Assembly (NCBI RefSeq): GCF_000238295.3
Contig: NZ_AHCD03000035.1
Coordinates: 1,178,001-1,242,000 of the forward strand
DNA: 64,000 bases
DNA from: Pseudoalteromonas rubra
GTDB lineage: Bacteria > Pseudomonadota > Gammaproteobacteria > Enterobacterales > Alteromonadaceae
Direction of reading: 5' to 3'
The notes below the pieces were generated by a model. It ran no database searches, was not told the DNA's origin, and saw only the letters and a program-made list of their open reading frames with translations. Each line of letters starts with the position of its first letter. Positions within the stretch are counted from its first letter, which is position 1. The translations under genes were made by a program, and so were the position numbers. Shown one piece after another: positions 60,697-64,000 of the stretch.

Positions 60697-62937
60697 ATGA
60701 CGAAAACAACAATTATAAAAACAATTACATCTGTTTTGTTGCTTCTGGCCTGGCCGACAATGAGTGCGCCCCTGCCAACAGGCATTATGCAAAATCATTC
60801 TTCGACACTGCTCGCTTTGGTGGGCTTTGTCACAGCCGCCACTTTGCTCTACCTGGTCATCTTAAACCGCCGAACAAAACACTCTCTGAGAGCACTCAGA
60901 CATTCAGAGCAACGCCTCAAAAGTACCGTAGAAGGCAGTGGAGACACACTTTGGGACTGGAATATCCGCAGTGGTGAAATCACTCGTATTAACGATAAGT
61001 TCATGCTGGATACAACACCAGGCACCCACCTGATCCCCAACGCCAGCCAGATACACCCTCAGGATCTCCCGCTGGTAGAAAAGCAACTGAAACTCCACTT
61101 TGCAGAGAAAACGGCCTTTTTTGAAGCCACTTACCGGGTCAAAAACAGCCTGGAGCAGTATCACTGGGTGCTGGACAAAGGCAAAATTATAGAAAAAGAT
61201 GACAATCTCAATCCACTGAGGATGACAGGCACAATTCGCGATATTAACCACCTTAAAAGTACCGAAGAGCGCCTGAACCTGTTTGCTAAATGTGTCGAAT
61301 CTCTGACCGATGCCATTGCAATCTACGATCATACCTTCCGTCTGGTTGACCTGAATCCGAGCTATATTCGAATCTTTGGTGGTGTGCGTGAACAATATAT
61401 CAATACCGAGTTCAAGCTCCCGGGCTATGATGGCCAGTTCATCAATCAAATCAAAGCCGCTTTGAGAAAGAGCGAGCACTGGCAGGAAGAGCTGAAACTC
61501 TACGACCAGACGGGCACTATGCTGCCAATCGAAATTTCCATTGACGAGATTAAAAATAACCATGGCCACATTACCAATTACGTGGTGGTATTCTCTGATC
61601 TGACCGAACGCAAAAAAGCAGAGTCACAACTGCACAACTTGTCAAATCGAGACCGCACTACGGGCCTGCCTAATCGAAATCTCTTCTTTACCAATCTGAA
61701 AAAGCTCGTCGACCAAAAGCGCGATCACGCTTTGCTGGTCTTTGACCTCGATAACTTTAAGAAAATTAATGACTCTCTTGGCCACCAGCTGGGAGACAGC
61801 CTGCTTGCTAAGCTCGCCATGCGCCTCAACAAACTGTGCCGTCAGCAAGATACATTTTACCGTCTGGGTGGCGATGAGTTTGCCCTGGTGATGTCGGGCA
61901 CAAACGACATTCACACCATCAGTAAAGCCGCTAAACAGTTTCTGGCGGTCATTGCAACGCCGTTTAAAATGGCCAACCATGAGCTGGTGATCACCTCATC
62001 CGTGGGCATTGTACTATTCCCTGAAGATGGCAGCACGCCGGAGATTTTGCTGAAAAATGCGGACACGGCCATGTATCATGCCAAACAAAAAGGCAACCAC
62101 TACCTGTTCTTCAATGACTCGATGAATGAACAAGCGGTTAAGCGTCTGCAAATTGAAAACCTGATGCGTTTTGGCTTAAAGGAAGATCACTTTGTCGTTT
62201 ACTATCAGCCCAAAATGGACATTGCCAGTGGCGCATTGGTTGGTATGGAAGCCCTGGTCCGCTTCATCACACCGAAAAAAGGCGTGATCAGCCCGGGCTT
62301 GTTTATTCCCATCGCAGAAGAAACAGGTCAGATTGTTGAAATCGGTGAAGTGGTACTGGACAAAGCCTGTAAAGACGTCAAACGCTGGGTTGATATGGGA
62401 CTATTTAATGGCCGGGTTGCCGTTAACCTGTCTGCCCGACAGTTCAGTTTACCGGACCTTACCGCTCGTATAGACCTCATCTTGCAAAAGAATCAACTTC
62501 CTTCTTATTTTCTCGAGCTGGAAATTACAGAAGGCACTGTTATGGATGATCCACAAGAAGCAATTTCAATTATGCGCTCTTTGAGCTCTCGCGGGATCCA
62601 TCTGGCTATGGATGATTTTGGTACCGGCTACTCCTCACTCGCTTACCTGAAACAGTTTCCACTGAATACCCTCAAGGTAGACAAAGCATTTGTGGACGAT
62701 ATGAATACAGAGCGTGGCTGTAACATGGTGGATTCCATCGTTACGATTGCACATAACCTGGGTCTGCATGTTGTCGCTGAAGGCGTCGAGCAGGAACAAC
62801 AGCTGCATCAGTTACAGCGTCTGAACTGCCAGACCATTCAGGGCTATTACTACGCAAAGCCGCTCTCAGCCGAAGAGTTCGAGCAATTCCTGCATGCACA
62901 GCAGTCTGACAAGCCCACACTACAGCTGGTAAACTAG
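60697..62937 (+). CDS. Membrane GGDEF/EAL protein with PAS domains
   Basis: A 746-residue cyclic-di-GMP protein. Residues ~8-55 hold a signal-like segment and a TM helix (LLALVGFVTAATLLYLVIL), so the sensor is at the inner membrane. Two PAS-like domains follow (about 70-185 and 195-305). The GGDEF motif is intact (residues 391-395, RLGGDEFALV) and the EAL motif is intact (EAL at 518-520, GMEALVRF), with NLSARQF, ELEITEGTVM and DDFGTGYSSLAYL conserved. Both diguanylate cyclase and phosphodiesterase activity are possible; which dominates cannot be judged from sequence. It is monocistronic. Confidence 0.94.
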   Translation: MTKTTIIKTITSVLLLLAWPTMSAPLPTGIMQNHSSTLLALVGFVTAATLLYLVILNRRTKHSLRALRHSEQRLKSTVEGSGDTLWDWNIRSGEITRINDKFMLDTTPGTHLIPNASQIHPQDLPLVEKQLKLHFAEKTAFFEATYRVKNSLEQYHWVLDKGKIIEKDDNLNPLRMTGTIRDINHLKSTEERLNLFAKCVESLTDAIAIYDHTFRLVDLNPSYIRIFGGVREQYINTEFKLPGYDGQFINQIKAALRKSEHWQEELKLYDQTGTMLPIEISIDEIKNNHGHITNYVVVFSDLTERKKAESQLHNLSNRDRTTGLPNRNLFFTNLKKLVDQKRDHALLVFDLDNFKKINDSLGHQLGDSLLAKLAMRLNKLCRQQDTFYRLGGDEFALVMSGTNDIHTISKAAKQFLAVIATPFKMANHELVITSSVGIVLFPEDGSTPEILLKNADTAMYHAKQKGNHYLFFNDSMNEQAVKRLQIENLMRFGLKEDHFVVYYQPKMDIASGALVGMEALVRFITPKKGVISPGLFIPIAEETGQIVEIGEVVLDKACKDVKRWVDMGLFNGRVAVNLSARQFSLPDLTARIDLILQKNQLPSYFLELEITEGTVMDDPQEAISIMRSLSSRGIHLAMDDFGTGYSSLAYLKQFPLNTLKVDKAFVDDMNTERGCNMVDSIVTIAHNLGLHVVAEGVEQEQQLHQLQRLNCQTIQGYYYAKPLSAEEFEQFLHAQQSDKPTLQLVN

Positions 62938-63113
62938 CAGCCTTAACGACCCTAAACAGCAATACACACCTATCTGGGCCCGTTAACCCTGACTTACTGA
63001 CACATTTTTCATCCAGACTTGTGGATTTAAAGGCCGCGCAGCTAATTTGCCCTGCATCAGGCACTGTGTGCCTCCTGAGCATGCCAAGGACATGGCGCAT
63101 ATATGCTGTTTAT

Positions 63114-63368
63114 TCAGGCGCGCAAAATACAATACTGCTGCCCCACCTGTTTGAGCCAGGCAAGCCGGTAGTGCGCACGAAACAGGATCCACACCACAGG
63201 CCCAGCAAATGCAGCCAACAACACCCAGGAGCGCCGTGTGACGCCCGTACAGCGCAATTCATTAAGCATCAGCAATCCGCCCAGGCACATCAAAACAACA
63301 TACAACACCAACACATCGCCTCCGTATTCGAGATCCAAACGTGAACGCAAGGTCAGACTGGGCGACAC
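63114..63368 (-). CDS. Possible small membrane protein (low confidence)
   Basis: An 84-residue frame with two hydrophobic stretches (DVLVLYVVLMCLGGLLML and SWVLLAAFAGPVVWILF) separated by a polar loop, as in small two-helix inner-membrane proteins. The start would be GTG at 63368, with no recognisable ribosome site. I do not recognise the family. The hydrophobic pattern is the only argument for it; overlapping frames on the other strand are less protein-like. Confidence 0.3.
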   Translation of the reverse strand: MSPSLTLRSRLDLEYGGDVLVLYVVLMCLGGLLMLNELRCTGVTRRSWVLLAAFAGPVVWILFRAHYRLAWLKQVGQQYCILRA

Positions 63369-63500
63369 GTTAAGTAAATGGGTAACTTTTTTCCCGCGCA
63401 GTGTACAATAAGTCTAAAAAGCACGCAAAAACACTTAAATTGTTGCAAAATATTGCATTATTTAATTTAATACGTCCCCAGAAACGATTGGTTTCTCACT

Positions 63501-63526
63501 CAGGTACCCGAGACATCGGGCACCTG
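63501..63526. other. Intergenic hairpin
   Basis: CAGGTACCCGA (63501-63511) pairs with TCGGGCACCTG (63516-63526) except for one A-C mismatch, over a 4-nt loop. No T-run follows on either strand. It lies in a gene-free stretch; function unknown. Confidence 0.35.
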
Positions 63527-64000
63527 AAATTGCAAATAACTACTAACTTATTATTTTAACTAGGTATTATTTGCACTGACTTAGAAATAAGCGCAGCAAA
63601 GTGCACCATCAGATCATGGGCCGGTCTGAACACAACTCACTTTCGCTGGCGATCCTGTTTGATTTTCCTACACTTAGGTTAAGCCGAACGGGATTGAAAG
63701 CTTATGCGTGCCAATTTGATTGCACTTTCACCGCATCTGGCGAGGTTCCTGTCTCACCCAGAAGCACGTGAATGTTTAATGAAGTGGGCATTTGTCATTT
63801 GGTCATGGTGTGGTTAGCAGTCAATGAGCGGGAGGACACTCCTCCTTGAGCAGATTTGAAATTGGAACTGTAAAGATAAATGGACTGGTTAACCTCTGTG
63901 CGTTTTAATACGTATTTTTCTCAGTAGGGTGAAATATACTTATATTGTTGCGCAGCTTAGATAAGGTTATTCAGTTATATTCTTATTTGGTCTTAACTGA

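Larger units (their letters stand above)
62938..64000. other. Gene-poor end of the window
   Basis: 1,063 bp without a convincing gene. 62938-63370 contains overlapping short frames on both strands (one possible membrane protein is listed separately). From 63400 onward the DNA is AT-rich with a hairpin at 63501-63526 and no ORF above ~40 codons that looks coding. It is probably the promoter region of a gene beyond the window. Confidence 0.5.

Noticed and set aside
63021..63344. 107-codon plus-strand frame
   Set aside because: Overlaps another short frame on the opposite strand; His/Gln-rich, low-complexity composition and no convincing start.
1..64000. tRNA, rRNA, CRISPR arrays, insertion sequences, prophage
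   Set aside because: None recognised on reading both strands; no transposase-like or phage structural proteins and no spaced repeats.

Overview
This window reads as chromosomal DNA of a red-pigmented marine gammaproteobacterium, most likely Pseudoalteromonas and resembling P. rubra. The basis is a complete prodigiosin (pig) cluster, many secreted hydrolases, a TonB receptor, and codon use typical of the genus. Species assignment is inference. I see no rRNA, tRNA, insertion sequence, CRISPR array or prophage.

Layout. 1-2.3 kb: the end of a histone-deacetylase-like gene, comFB and ybaM-like small genes, a Nep1-like secreted toxin-family gene (NLP), and an unknown protein with an internal repeat. 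2.7-8.0 kb: an RND efflux permease with its adaptor, then a GH16-like lipoprotein. 8.0-15 kb: a membrane-bound winged-helix/TPR regulator divergent from a flavin amine oxidase and a ThDP-dependent decarboxylase-like gene. A perfect-looking 1,050-bp in-frame tandem duplication between these two enzyme genes creates a chimeric third ORF. 15.2-19.6 kb: a phosphorelay made of a hybrid histidine kinase, an Hpt protein and a receiver protein with a histidine-rich linker. 19.7-24.2 kb: a MATE exporter, a hypothetical gene, an Ntn-hydrolase-like gene, a small tail-anchored winged-helix protein and an EamA transporter.

24.9-45.1 kb: thirteen collinear genes pigA-pigM, tightly packed with several ATGA/GTGA overlaps, behind a clear sigma70-type promoter. 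PigA, G, I, J, H, M, F, L and probably K make the bipyrrole MBC. PigD, E and B make the monopyrrole MAP. PigC condenses the two. Directly after pigM lie two small genes with matching leader sequences and Cys/Ser/Thr-rich tails, which look like orphan ribosomal-peptide (RiPP) precursors; no modification enzyme is nearby. A Bcr/CflA exporter follows.

47-64 kb is mostly core or house-keeping: a subtilase, a LysE-family exporter, methylglyoxal synthase, an Hsp70-like protein, an exported ATP-dependent DNA ligase, a HAD phosphatase, a small conserved protein, a TonB receptor with candidate operators upstream, SixA, an M16 protease and a GGDEF/EAL protein. The last 1 kb holds no convincing gene.

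Most worth a second look: the RiPP-like pair beside the pig cluster, the in-frame tandem duplication and chimera, the ThDP enzyme with altered catalytic residues next to a phosphorelay, the RND permease lacking two canonical proton-relay residues, and several perfect palindromes in promoter regions.
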